From NCBI GenBank assembly GCA_008921705.1, contig VFFE01007583.1, forward strand, positions 772,440 through 836,439: a stretch of DNA of 64,000 nucleotides, in the 5' to 3' direction. The position numbers and the translations under genes are program-made. Numbering within the stretch: the first letter of the stretch is position 1; every line of letters begins with the position of its first letter. Of this stretch, positions 40,331 to 52,400 are shown one piece after another. Origin of the DNA: Burhinus oedicnemus (taxonomy: Eukaryota; Chordata; Aves; Charadriiformes; Burhinidae). The notes beneath the pieces were generated by a model, which saw only the letters and a list, made by a program, of their open reading frames with translations, was not told where the DNA came from and ran no database searches.

Positions 40331-41567
40331 TTATTTCAACCAGTCTCTTAAAACTCCATGTTTAACAGTATGTTCTTAAATGGCACAGTCTAGCAATAGT
40401 TTACACCGTCTACAAAAGCCCACAGGAAATACTGGAGGAGATCTATAACTCTGACATTCATGGCATGAAAGAGAGACCTTTAGATGTGTGGTCTTATAAT
40501 TATTCTGTTCCACCTAATTGTCCATCTTTAAAAATAACCTTAGTTTTGGTGAACCCCAGGGGCCACTAGCAAAGAAATACTCTTTCATTGCCGATTACTA
40601 CATGAAAACAGAGAGGAACAGGGCTGCTGGCTCTGGACTTAGAGCATAGTTTCAATTGACCAAGAGTCTGGGAAAATGTGTCAAAGCTTTAAAGCCTTGA
40701 TGACATTTACAGTCATTTGTGCTATGGGTACTGAGAAGGCATCCACAAAGAACACAGACAAACATTTTTAGTCCTCGGAAACAAGCTGCTGGTAACACCT
40801 CGTCAATAGGGACCACAGAGCATTTACAAGCCTAATTATCCACTTCAAAAGCAGGTTGGGACTGTGGTTTGTGGGGGAGTAGCAGGTTCTTCCCCCTCCT
40901 CCTTTTTTAGGGAAAGGTACCTGCACAGTCAGTGCCTCCATAACTCTTTGTTCTGAGGCTCCTTAATTTCAAGGGCTCCAGTTACCCTTTCAACCTCACA
41001 CACACACATATCCTCTCCCTAAAGCTTACTTCCCAACAGTTCTTGGTGTCCCCAAGGTTCAAGTGAAGACAAATGCAGCCCTTCCCATGGTCAACACATG
41101 GCAAGTCCAAAACCACAGAAACTTCTTACAGAGGAATTTTCTCCTCTTCGTGTTCCCTCTACCACCCTTTTCCTGTGGCATTTCTCTCTTTAAAGACCAG
41201 CACACAGCAAGGTCAAAGGGCATACGGCAGCTTTAATCACCTCAAGTGTTTCAGCAAAAGCTGGTCCTTTATACACACCAGGCAACAGCTGTGGCAGTGC
41301 ACAAGTCCCACCAAAGTCAAAGGAGCATATCAGAATTGCTCTTCTTCCAATACTTCTTTTGCGACATTTCTTACAATTTACTTGAGTGCAAAGAAAGAAC
41401 AGACTCTTGCTTGACTCTGTCAGCAGTTAACCTGCTGAATGACTTTTTATATGAACTGAAATCTGGCTTACATATATGCATTATAAAAGCTTTGCACGAT
41501 TAGTCATCATTGTTTTAATCACTATTTTATCTTGCAGCCCTCACATTTTAAATGCAGAATATTCCAG

Positions 41568-41572
41568 CACGC
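41568..41572. repeat. Target-site duplication, left copy (CACGC)
   Basis: Five bases immediately before the LTR, repeated exactly at 42223-42227. Confidence 0.85.
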
Positions 41573-42222
41573 TGTTATGGTTTGAGAAATCCACAACAAT
41601 TTATTGTCGTTTAGACAATTATTCTATTACCCGATGACCCCTCCCCACCCAGGAAGGGGGAATCGGGAAGAAAACCAGGAAACCCAGGGGCTGAAATATA
41701 AACAGATTTAATAGAATAAGACTAAATAATTAACAGTAATAACACTAAAGAACCAATAATGATCCCGATACCAATCTAAAGATATATAAGGATTATACTC
41801 AGCCAACTATATCAGTAGGAAGCTGTGCACTCCCAGCAGTGGACACTGAATGTCGGACACTGTGAGTGCTATGGCTTCAGGAAGAAGGGAAGGCCTCAGG
41901 GATACGGCACCGGGCAAGGAGTTCTCTGGTTCGCCGCCATTAAGGGAGAGCCTTCCTCCTCAGCAAACTTTCTAATTTATATTGAATGTGACGTTCGTGG
42001 TATGAAATAATCCTGTTGGCCAGCTTGGGTCAAGTGCCTGGGTCTCGCTCCTCCTCATCCCTGCATCTGGCTAGCCTGAAAACACTGAGACCTTGACACC
42101 CACACACCATAGCTGGCTATAAAGTAAATATTTTCACAGATTCAGACACCAGAGTCCTCCAAAAGTACAATTTTCCCAAGCATTAGAAAAGAAATTAGTC
42201 CTGTGTCGCTCAAACCAGGACA
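41573..42222. mobile_element. Solo LTR of an endogenous retrovirus, ERVL-like
   Basis: A 650-bp unit starts TGTTATGGTTTGAG and ends CTCAAACCAGGACA, so it has the TG...CA ends of an LTR and near-perfect 14-base inverted termini (two mismatches). It is flanked on both sides by the same five bases, CACGC (41568-41572 and 42223-42227). A 5-bp target duplication is typical of the ERVL (class III) group. No gag, pol or env sequence, primer-binding site or second LTR is adjacent, so it is a solo LTR left by recombination between the two LTRs. The orientation is unclear: a TATATAAGG on the plus strand near 41783 could be a TATA box, while an AATAAA lies on the minus strand near 41600. Confidence 0.85.
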
Positions 42223-42227
42223 CACGC
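42223..42227. repeat. Target-site duplication, right copy (CACGC)
   Basis: Five bases immediately after the LTR, identical to 41568-41572. Confidence 0.85.
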
Positions 42228-42401
42228 TTTAGAAGATAACACTTACCAATGTACAATAAGCTGGGTAAAGCTTATATAGAAAAAGGTAAAAACATTTCCA
42301 CATTAAAAAGTAATATGTAATTAAAATACCTTATTAATAAATGAGCAAGTCTACTCCAGAATTAGACCACTATTTTGCAAGCTGACTAAAAGCATGAAAG
42401 T

Positions 42402-42500
42402 ATGAAAAAAAAATAAATAGAAAGGAAGGGTGAAAGGAAACAAAGAATTAAGGAAGACAGAAGAACAGAAAAAGACAAAAGAAAAGAAGAAAATAAAAGG
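42402..42500 (+). repeat. A/G-rich low-complexity tract
   Basis: About 100 bp of nearly pure purine on the plus strand (AAAGGAAGG, GAAAAGAAGAAAATAAAAGG). It lies about 180 bp beyond the solo LTR and is not a clean tandem repeat. Confidence 0.8.
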
Positions 42501-43162
42501 TTAACCAGATGATTTTAAAAGATAACCATTTATCCTCGGTGCTTCGTGAAGCAGAACTGTGGAAAAAGAGAATGCATGGTAGCCTTGAATTAAGATGACA
42601 ACATTATAATGAGTGCCTATATAAAGCTGAATTAAGGCAGCTTGCTTCTTAACTGAATCAATACAGGCTGTAACACTGAATAATGTTCTTCCAAGAACAT
42701 GAAGTTACATATTTTTCTTAAGAATTTTGACTTCTACAGTTTTACAGGATTTTCTGAGGAGACTTCCACATTGGCCAACAGAACTTCATTTCTCAAGGAG
42801 CAGGACATGACGTTGAGATTGCCAGACAGATTTTCTTGTGAGGTGAAGTACTCTGCAAAAGCATCATGCCAGTGCAGGACACTACGCATGGAAATACTAA
42901 AGAATTAACTCCAACAGGCTTACACCCAACTCCCAGCTATGATTTCTTGCACTGAGTACTGATGCTGCAGCAAAACAGAAGTAGTTTGGTTTTAGGGCAG
43001 AAATTAAGATCTCTTTAAGGAGTAGGCATCTCTTCGCATCTCCAATAAAATAGTTCACACATCAATTTCAGAGAAGACTCATCTTTAAATGTATTTTAAA
43101 GTTTTTATAATTGATTTATCATACTTAGGCATCCAAGCACTTTACAACAGCAGTAAAATTGA

Positions 43163-43492
43163 GTCAGAGGATCACAGGTTGGATGAGGTTGGATGGCACC
43201 TCTGGCAACTGCCTAGTCCAAGCCTCTGCTCAAACCAGGGAAATCCACAGCAAGCTATTTAGGACTCTGTCCAGTTGGCTGTTGAACATACCTCCAGGGG
43301 TGGAAACTGCACGACCTTTCTGGTCATCCTGTGCCAATGCTCAGTCACCCTCACAGGTTTTCTGGTTTGTTTTTTAAGCTTAAATCAAATTTCCTGTATT
43401 TCAGCTAGTGTCCATGTCTTGCCTCTTGTGCTTTCATTATGCACCACTGAAGTCTGGCTCTCTCTTCTTTGCTCCCTCGGATTATATATTTA
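43163..43492 (-). mobile_element. CR1 LINE fragment, about 330 bp
   Basis: A degraded CR1 3' region on the minus strand. Recognisable segments are 'ggttggatgaggttggatgg' near 43178, 'gcctagtccaagcctctgct' near 43211, 'caatgctcagtcaccctcac' near 43336, and 'cttgcctcttgtgctttc' followed by 'gcaccactgaagtctggctc' near 43418-43460. It has numerous substitutions and no usable reading frame. The 5' truncation is near 43492. Confidence 0.87.
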
Positions 43493-46400
43493 GTCCCTCC
43501 CATACTATTTAAAATGAATTAAACTGAATGTAAATTGAAGATTAATCCATAGTCAAGAAATAATGACTACACCGAGCTAGAAGCCAGAAAAGAAAATTTA
43601 CCTTAAATTTAGGATTAAACTAGGGAAACTTAGCGAGACTCCCAAGTTACGAAGTGATACCTTAGCCCTTCTATTTGGGAGCCAATCCAGTAATTTAGTC
43701 TGGCAATATGCTAGATGTGATGGATTTCAAGGCCTTTCCCTCTCCATTAATCATCATGAACGTAAGCCTTCTGTCTGTGTAAACAATACTAATCCTGACT
43801 TTGAAGGTACAAAGAGGGAAACACAAACCAACCTTTGCAGAATGGAAAAGATAATTTCTGCAGCTCCCTTTCTTGAACTCCTCAGACACCTATTTATCCT
43901 GCACAAAGAAAGGTCCCACAGGTGCTAGCTGTCTTTTATCAATCATTATCAACTACATACAGCACATCAGTTTGGAATTCCAGCATCTCCTTTACATGCC
44001 AAAAAGCTAAGCCTTGAGAATGAACTCAGCATTCGGGCTGGGAAACACTGTGGAGTCAGACATGAGTTCAGAAGAAAATGCAATCAAGATTTAGTCTTAG
44101 CAAAACCAGCTTATTTTGACTGTCAGACTCTGTGTGCCTTTGCACCTGGGGCAGAGAAAACTCTGAGGGAATACACGAAACAATACATGAAAAAATTTTT
44201 TTTCTATTATATGCCAATAGGATCTTTGTTGACTGCAGTCAGGCACTTTTGTGGCGATTATGAAAAAAAGTACCCTGTCTTGGGGTTCCTGCCCTATGTG
44301 GGAAGGAAAGAGAATCAAGGGGTAACACAGCTGGGCTGTTTAACGAAAGGACTAACACTAAAGCAGAAAAAGGACATACGGTAGGGTAAAAGTGTTCTCA
44401 TACCAAGCACTTTCAGTCATCAACAGTATTTCTTGTTAGTACAACAGTAAACTCTCCAGGATGAAACCTGTCAGTTTTGAAGTGAACAAATGATAGATTC
44501 TCACTGACAGCCTTTTTTTTTTCTTTTCTGTTTTTCTTGCAAGAAATGCCACATTTCCTAATATTTACATTTCTCCTAAACAAAAAGGAAGATTTTTGGG
44601 AAGCAAAAAGAGGAAACACAAGAATTCTCAGCATTATTGTATAATAAGAGGAATAAAAGAAAAGAAGAAAAATTCCTGTGCCAGTTGAAACTTTAAACAT
44701 TGCTCTACCCCATAGACTTCAGCACAGTCTTTGTACAGCACAAACATTGATCAATGATCTTTTGTTGTCATGTAGTAACGTGCTTTTGCTATCATGAGTG
44801 CTAATATTTCCCAAGATAGCAGTTCCTTGTTTTTTAAGCTCAACTTCATTCTCCAAGGTGCTACACTGGGCAGGTAAACATGGGCCCAGTTTAGCATCCT
44901 GGAATAATGGCATTGCCATTGGTAAGGTGGCTAAATACACTTACACTAGATTTTGGATGGGAGGCTTAGAGAGAGTCAAAATTATTTCAGTGAGAGTGTA
45001 AATTCATTTCTGCTACTCAAAACCCAAAAGCCAGTCTCCAAAATTCATATATTGTGGCACATTCTCAATAAGCATGGACTTCTAAAAATAAAACACACTA
45101 TATATTTGAAGAACAGAATACGAAAAAAGAAAGATGAATGACAGTCAATGAAAACAGTAATCCTACCATCAGTGCTTCACACCACTTCCCACAGAGGGTT
45201 TTGCGGGAAACAAAGTGTGCTGCCAGAAGTGACACTTCGGTAGCCTTCCAATTTTCAGTAAAATTCAAACTCTGTTTATTCTAGCCGGTACTGTAAGGTG
45301 TGCTTGGGGAATACCATGGAAAAGCTACACTGAGAACAGAAAATACAAGTAAATTTCTCCAGCCATATTCTTTCTATATTAAGCTGTTTTTTAATTCCTA
45401 CATAGTTTCTTCACCTGGCAATGTATTCCAAATGGTGCTCCCTCTTCTCACAAAATAAGGGACCACGTAAGAAAGAGTCTCACAATGGAAAAAGAAACAT
45501 TACAAGACACCTCAGGAAGGTATCACTTCTAACATCTCTCGGTACTTGTTGCTAAATTGACAACAGCTATAGGATTTTAGACAAGCCTGGAAGTTCCTAT
45601 GAAGCATTGGCTTCCTTCATCTCAATAGATCGAAATGCAACAAATGAACAGACAGCACAGAAGTATTAAGATAATTTTGGGGACACCTGAGTAGTGTTTG
45701 AAATGTTAGTAGCAAAAAAGTAAAGTAACTGCTTTTAAATTTGTTTTTTCAAGATAAAGTTAAGATTTCTTCAATGCTTTTGTCGTCTTGAAACCATCTG
45801 ATTTAAAGGTCACTGGAGAGGACCACAGAAAGTCACGTTTTTCCTGTCTATCTATATTCCAAACCATCCAAACCCATTGATTTCCTCCCTACTCAGGATG
45901 GACTGACTCAAGGGCGGCAATCAGTAGGATAAATAAGAAATCACTATGCTTTAAGTTCAGCAACTAAATTAACATAGTTCTTAAGTGAAGTGGGAGAAGA
46001 AAGCATGTCTGTTGAAAGCAAAGACAAGACTGGAAGTCTTACAGTGTCCCAGCCTCCTCACCATAGTGTGCTGGTTACAAAAGATTCAAATCAAACAGCC
46101 TGAAAATAAAAGCTGATTGAATCAAGATCTCTGTGTCTTTGTCTATTGTGGGATGCAAACCAACATCAAGTGATTTTAAGAAAAAATACATGTCATTTTT
46201 TATTCACTGAGCTGCCTTATAAAACAACAGTGAGTATACCCTTCTAATTTTCTTCATCGCAATTACACCATGACAGATGCCAAAACAATTCCTGATAAAC
46301 TTTTCAGATATTTATTGCTCTTCAGCATGCTCAGCCTGTCTCTAGCATTTCAGATAGACTCCACCCTGCAGTAATGTGCGTGCCATTAAAGAATTCACTT

Positions 46401-49400
46401 TCATCTCCTGAATTTATGCTTGTTAGGGCAAATTAATGAAAGACTCTATTCTTTAAGTACTGGTTAAACAAAGCCAAAGTCAGCACTAGAAAGCAAACTG
46501 ATACAACACTTCATTAAATGTGCTTTCTATTCTTTTTGTTTCAAGCGTGTCTGCTGCTATGTGAAATTTAGGGTTATACAGTCTCCTTTCAAATCTCACA
46601 GTAAAGAATGTGCTCAAGTCACAAGTTCATATCTCTCATTTGAAGTGGACTTCCCATGAGAAAAAGGTGCAGGGAAGAGACATCATTACAAATCCCTTTA
46701 AGTACAGAGCTCACACTCTTCCAAAATATTGATTGAAAATGCTGTTTTGTGTCTCTGCTCATTCATCTCAGATAATGAGCAAAGATTCCTTCCAAATTAA
46801 CTGTAATTCTCTTCTAATCCCTCTATTCATTTTTTTTTTTACTTCAGCACGGTGACAGTGAGAACTCCTTTGAATACTGAACCCCATCTTATTACAGCAA
46901 TTCTTAAAAGAGAAACATAGTGAAATCATCTTCATCAGTGTCATGCTCAGACTTTTCTCCTCTCTGAGGTGAATACCTAAGCGAATGAACACCAACACCA
47001 TTTTTTTCCTCTTCTCAAAATTCTCAGAGACATTGTACAAAAATTTATTAAATCCTAATTTCTGAACAACAGAAAGACAGTTTACAGAATCTCTGCTTTT
47101 CACTTTATTTCCTTACCATATAAAAAAATGAATAAAATAGATTCAGAATGAAAGAAAAATATTTGGAAATATAAGCTTCGCTTGACCTAAAAATATGAGG
47201 TCTGTCATTGGTGACTAGTTATCACCTGTGTGGTGGCAGGGAGAGACAATCATGTACTAGCTGAACACGAAGATGAAGGTGGTGGATTTATTCAAGTTTG
47301 ACGGTCTACATTTCTTATTTACCAGTAACTATGCAAATGAGAAACGCAGTTAAACATTTTCTTTTCAGAACCATTTTTGGGTGATTTTATTCCATTTTGT
47401 TGATATTATTACAATTCAGTGACCACGGCATTATTGGTAATCCTCAGTATGAATGCCGGCATGTTTCTATGACTGTCAGGATCCCATCAGCAGGAGTGAC
47501 ATAGGACTGGGATCCCTGGATAACACTAACACTGCAGAAGATGGCGCAGAGGCAATTTGGAGACAGGGGAGTTTTAACAGCTCCTCGTGTTAGACAGTTT
47601 GGAGCAAGGCTGCTGAGGTCTGCTCTGTGAGCAATAACCTTGGGCTCCGCATGGAAGCAACTAAATTACTTCCAGACCCAAACCAGTCCTGTAAGTATCA
47701 CGGACACTTCTACACAACACTCCTTCAGTAAGTGATGTGGACTGAACCCAAACCATCTGTGCATAACCGGCGCAGAAGACTCTGCATCTATGGCATAGTT
47801 AGTCCACGATCAAGATAAATCCACTATGGGTAATTAAGGTTTTCTGAGTACTGAGAAAGAAGGTAAAAGAACATTAGGTGTACAAAATTCAAGCACTTGA
47901 AATTTAAGAAATGACAGAATTAAGATTCCTGCAGAAATCTTCATTGACCCTACTTCGTGCACAAATTTAACTACGTCAAAATCAATTTCAAGAAACATTA
48001 TTTCTGAGCTTTGGAGTACTACTTTATTCAAAGCAAGTGCTGGAAAATACTGCCTAAAAAGCAATTTCTCAGTGTGTGGTCCTCAGAATTTTTTAGTGCA
48101 AACCTCCCGTGAAGACAGAGTATTTAATTTCCTGCCGGGTTTTCTATGATGTTCATCAATATACTGAGTGCTTCACCAGGTCTGAATACATTTTCTGCAT
48201 AACATACCGATGAGGTAAAGAAACGATTCTGTTCTGTTCTGCAGAGATGTCAAGGCTTCCACTAGCTCTGGACGTCATATCTGAGACACCTGACAATCTG
48301 TTTTTTGAGGATACCTTTTGCTATAATTGTGCTTCAAGTATCCACAGAAGAGCTGCAACCAAGTTTAGGTTCAGCTCTGTGCAGTTTGATAGCCTCCCCG
48401 AAAACAACGAACACACGTGAACAGGGAAGATAATGATACTTTCTTAGAAGCTGAATTGAAATTACTTGCCTAGCAAGTACATTACATATTAATATGATGG
48501 CAGAAGTTCAGTTAAAAACTCTCTCCTTCCCCCATCCTTTTTTCCCCCTGAACCTCGAGGACTGACAGCCTTATTTCCAGTGTCTGGAAAACCTGGGTTT
48601 ACAAACATTATGGGTTTTTTTTTGTTTGGTTTTTTTTTGTTGTTTGGGTTTTTTTGTTTGAGTTTTTTTGTTTGGAGTTTTTTAGCTGGTATGCTTGTTT
48701 CTTTTGAAAAAAAAAAAGGTGTGTTTGTGTCAGTTAAAAAAATCCTGCATCATACCCAAGTGGAATGAAACGGCTAGATTCACCACACTCTTTTTTGCCA
48801 TTTAACAGAATAAATACTCCTCCTATTAACTGTTTACACACCATAAAGCAAGACAACAAACAAATCTAAAAACGCCCTCTGGTTTATAATAGAAGTCACA
48901 TTGTCAGAAATTGGTTCACCAGACACGATCTAAAGGTTCATCAGGCCATCACTGCAACAATACTCGGTGTTTGAAGAAGCAAGAGTTATTTCAGATGGAC
49001 AATAATTCGAGCTGATACATCCTGAGGCACTTCACAGATCAAAGTTTTGATATCCCTGAGCTACTTTCTACGTTCACAAAACCCCACCCATCAACCATCA
49101 TGTGTGGCTTTGTCATCCTCTGATCTATTTTCCATTTTTGGGACAACTCCCCTTTATCCCTGCGTCCTCAATGGCAGCACTGATAAAATGTCACCAAACT
49201 CCACAACTTTTTCAATCACCTGACCAAACTCTTTGAGAATGAAGAGCATCCTGTGGCTCTTTGCACCAAATTCTGGCAAGGGAAGATTATGAGATAGGGA
49301 GAGACAACAGACCTCTGATCTGCTCCAGGCCACTGTTCCTCCAGGCTGCTTCTCCTATAGCCTTCCAGTTGCCCTGGAAGGGCATCTTTAGCTCCGAGCA

Positions 49401-52400
49401 TCTGTCCAACAGACATCTCACCTTTTTGGGGGGGCTAGTATCCTTACGCCTGGGAGAATGCCGCAAGCAGCAATTGCTAACCCTTTGATCATCATTGCCA
49501 TCCAGAACAACTTTTGCTTGTAAAACGTAAGGTTGTCAAACAAAATGGGGTATATTATTTATCTGTGTCTACATAAAACTAAGCTATGAAGTGGGTGTAT
49601 GCTGTCTTCAGTGGAAAGAGTCCTGTCCTTCCTCTTCACAAAATGATTACTACAATCTCTAGGGCTGTTAATTTTGTTTCATAGTTATAACCGGGAATTA
49701 ATTTTCACTAATCTCATCCTTTCTGATCACTCAAGGCAGAAGGGTAGTCTTTCACTTTTCATACTGCACAGATAAGGGAAAAGTTAAAAATTAAATAAAA
49801 TACCTGAGCTGCTTTATTGCTGAAGAAAATAAAGTAGAACTGAAATATACTCGTTTTGATTCACTGCTCGATTCAAACAAATTTATGTTAGCACAAAGTG
49901 CAAAAGCAACAGAAAAGCCTGAAAGCCAGTAATTCACATTTTGTGGTCAAATAGCAGAAAAAGTAAATGTAAACAGTAGTTATCAGTTAAATAAGGACAG
50001 CTGCTTGCTACTGTGTAAAAAAATCTCAGAGCTTTACAAAATCAACAATGCAGTACTATCGCTGATTTAAACCTGTAAAAATTTATTTCACAACCATTGC
50101 ACAATAGATGTTACTAAACTGTTCTACACCTTCCTGCAAAAGTGTTGAGACTCCAAAACACCTCTCTGTGTGAACCTCTGAGAGCTCCATTTTTGCATAT
50201 CAACTTGTGAGAGAGCTTCTAACTTTGTTACATAAGTAAGTTGCCTAAAATGCATCCAGTCCAAGTGACTTCACAAAAAGAAATAAAATATGAAGTGGTG
50301 AGAGAAAGAATCAACATTGCTGGTAGAAGCATTAGAAAAAATAAAGTCTATTCTTTCCCGCCTTCCTTAATCTCATTTCAAGTTTAACATACAGGAAGGC
50401 TCAGAGCCAGAATGCTTATCCAAACTACATAAATCTCTAGACAAATTCTCCAGACTATCCAGCCCTGTCCCCACAAAACCTTCCAATTCTTCCTAATGCT
50501 GCTTTTCAGCAGGAAGCACTAGTAGAGAGCTATTTTTTCCTACCAAATCCTTCATCAATCTTTTGCTACCACATCTTCCCTTAGAAGAACAACTCTTCTT
50601 CCTTGCAATGTGTTTATTAAATGAAACGGGAATGGAAATCAGCCCCTAAACCTGCAATGAACCCTAGAGGAACAAGGTACCCCACACTGCTGATGCGGCC
50701 ACCTCTGAGAAAGACCCAATTAATTCCCTTATTCCCTTCCTGAATTCCTGAGCGGGGTCAGAGGGAGGGAACGGCATTTACCACCATGCAACCTAGTTCA
50801 GGCAGCTGGTCCAGCTTATAATGTAAACATGGTAACACCTTGGGAAGGTCACTCAGAGGAATGGTAGCATTAGCAAAGCAATTAATTTTGGGTTGTCCAC
50901 ATGCATACTGCCCTTTTGCTTTACTTTCCTCCCTTCCTTCCCCCACCTTGTAGAAGGAAACACAATGAAGAGTTTTTACTCATTCTCTGAACAGAGATTT
51001 TCAGAAGGTGAGAGATGGCATTTTCTTGAACACCGAGAATGTCCTCGTTTTTGGCATGATTTCCAGCATGATATTTTATTTATCTGTTGCCAAAAGAAAC
51101 ACTTTACAGTTTTCTCATTAGTCAAAGGGCTTTAAGAACATGGTTGAAGGAAATGATCCAACTAACAAAACAAGCAAAACCTTTCCATGCACTTCATACG
51201 CTCCACGAAAAGTGTCTGCTTCATGGAAACAGCATCTGTAGAGCTAACTGTTCAACTTGAGGCATGTTTACCACCTCCTTAAAAATCCTTATTCATAAAT
51301 GTACATGGAAAAGTTGTAGATCCCCTATGTCCTTCTACCTTCTGACCACTAAAAAGTGAAATTCAGGAAAAGGGAAAAAAAAAATGACATGTTTAAACTC
51401 ATGAGATTCAATAGTCACCTTTCACTTCTTTGAGGGTTTAATTACATGACATTTCATAAAGCTAGAGAGTAAAATGTAAAACAGAGACATAGCGAGATAC
51501 TGAAGTCCCAGGTGGGCTTCCAAGGTCACACTGAGCTTGCCTGCCCTCAGAGCCCTCGACAACTACAAAGCTGAAATCAGATATTGCTGCATTTATCTCC
51601 TCTGTTTTCTTTCACCACCTTTTTTCTTAAATCTAAACTGCCAACTTTAACAAGCCTGCTGTATACAACATACACCGTACATATTCCTCATCTATTTTAC
51701 ATGAAGAATATAGAGCTTATAGAATGAATAACTCAAAGGCTAGCTATATTTTATGCTCTGGGTGATGGGCTGTCATGGTGCTTTCCTCTTGCACTTTCTC
51801 TACCACATCTCCTTGCACAATCAGTCACAAACACTCTGGGATCTAGCAAGGCCAGTCAAGACCTATGCAAAGAACTGTGCCTTCCAAATAGGACAATAGT
51901 CTCCTTTTAGTTTTCCAAACGCAGCTACATTAGCTACAATTATGATTAAGAGAATAAATTTCAGAGAGCTAGAAGATTAGGAAATATCCAAATGCAGACT
52001 AAAGACATTATTGCAGTGTAAAGTACTTCTTCCAGGTTATTTCTACAGTTCAGCAATGTTTGTTTTCTCCTTGCATCCTGCAGTAACACATATTTGGTTT
52101 TGGATCTGTTTGTGCACATATTTTTGCTTATACACATACATCATGTATACAGATGAGTATCTGCAGATAAATTTATCTAACTGTATGTATCCGCATTCAC
52201 ACATCCCCCTCCCAAAATTCAAGTCTTACAGTATCATAAAAAAAACCACAGCCACTTCATCATAAACACTTTCACGTGTGTATAATTAGTTTAAAAAAGG
52301 ATTGCTGTTTATTTGTAAAAGATCTTTCAAAGCCCAGACTTTCACAGGGCTTTCAGAATTCTATTTTTACGACAAAATGCATGCTACAAACAACAGATGA

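Noticed and set aside
42241..42275. Good-looking donor site (ATTG|GTAAGTG) on the minus strand next to the LTR
   Set aside because: The sequence before it gives no recognisable FHOD3 peptide; probably a chance donor.
47834..48064. Minus-strand frame containing KFVHEVGSMK
   Set aside because: It loosely resembles the expected DLVHEFV stretch of the preceding FHOD3 exon, but the surrounding residues and splice sites do not fit.
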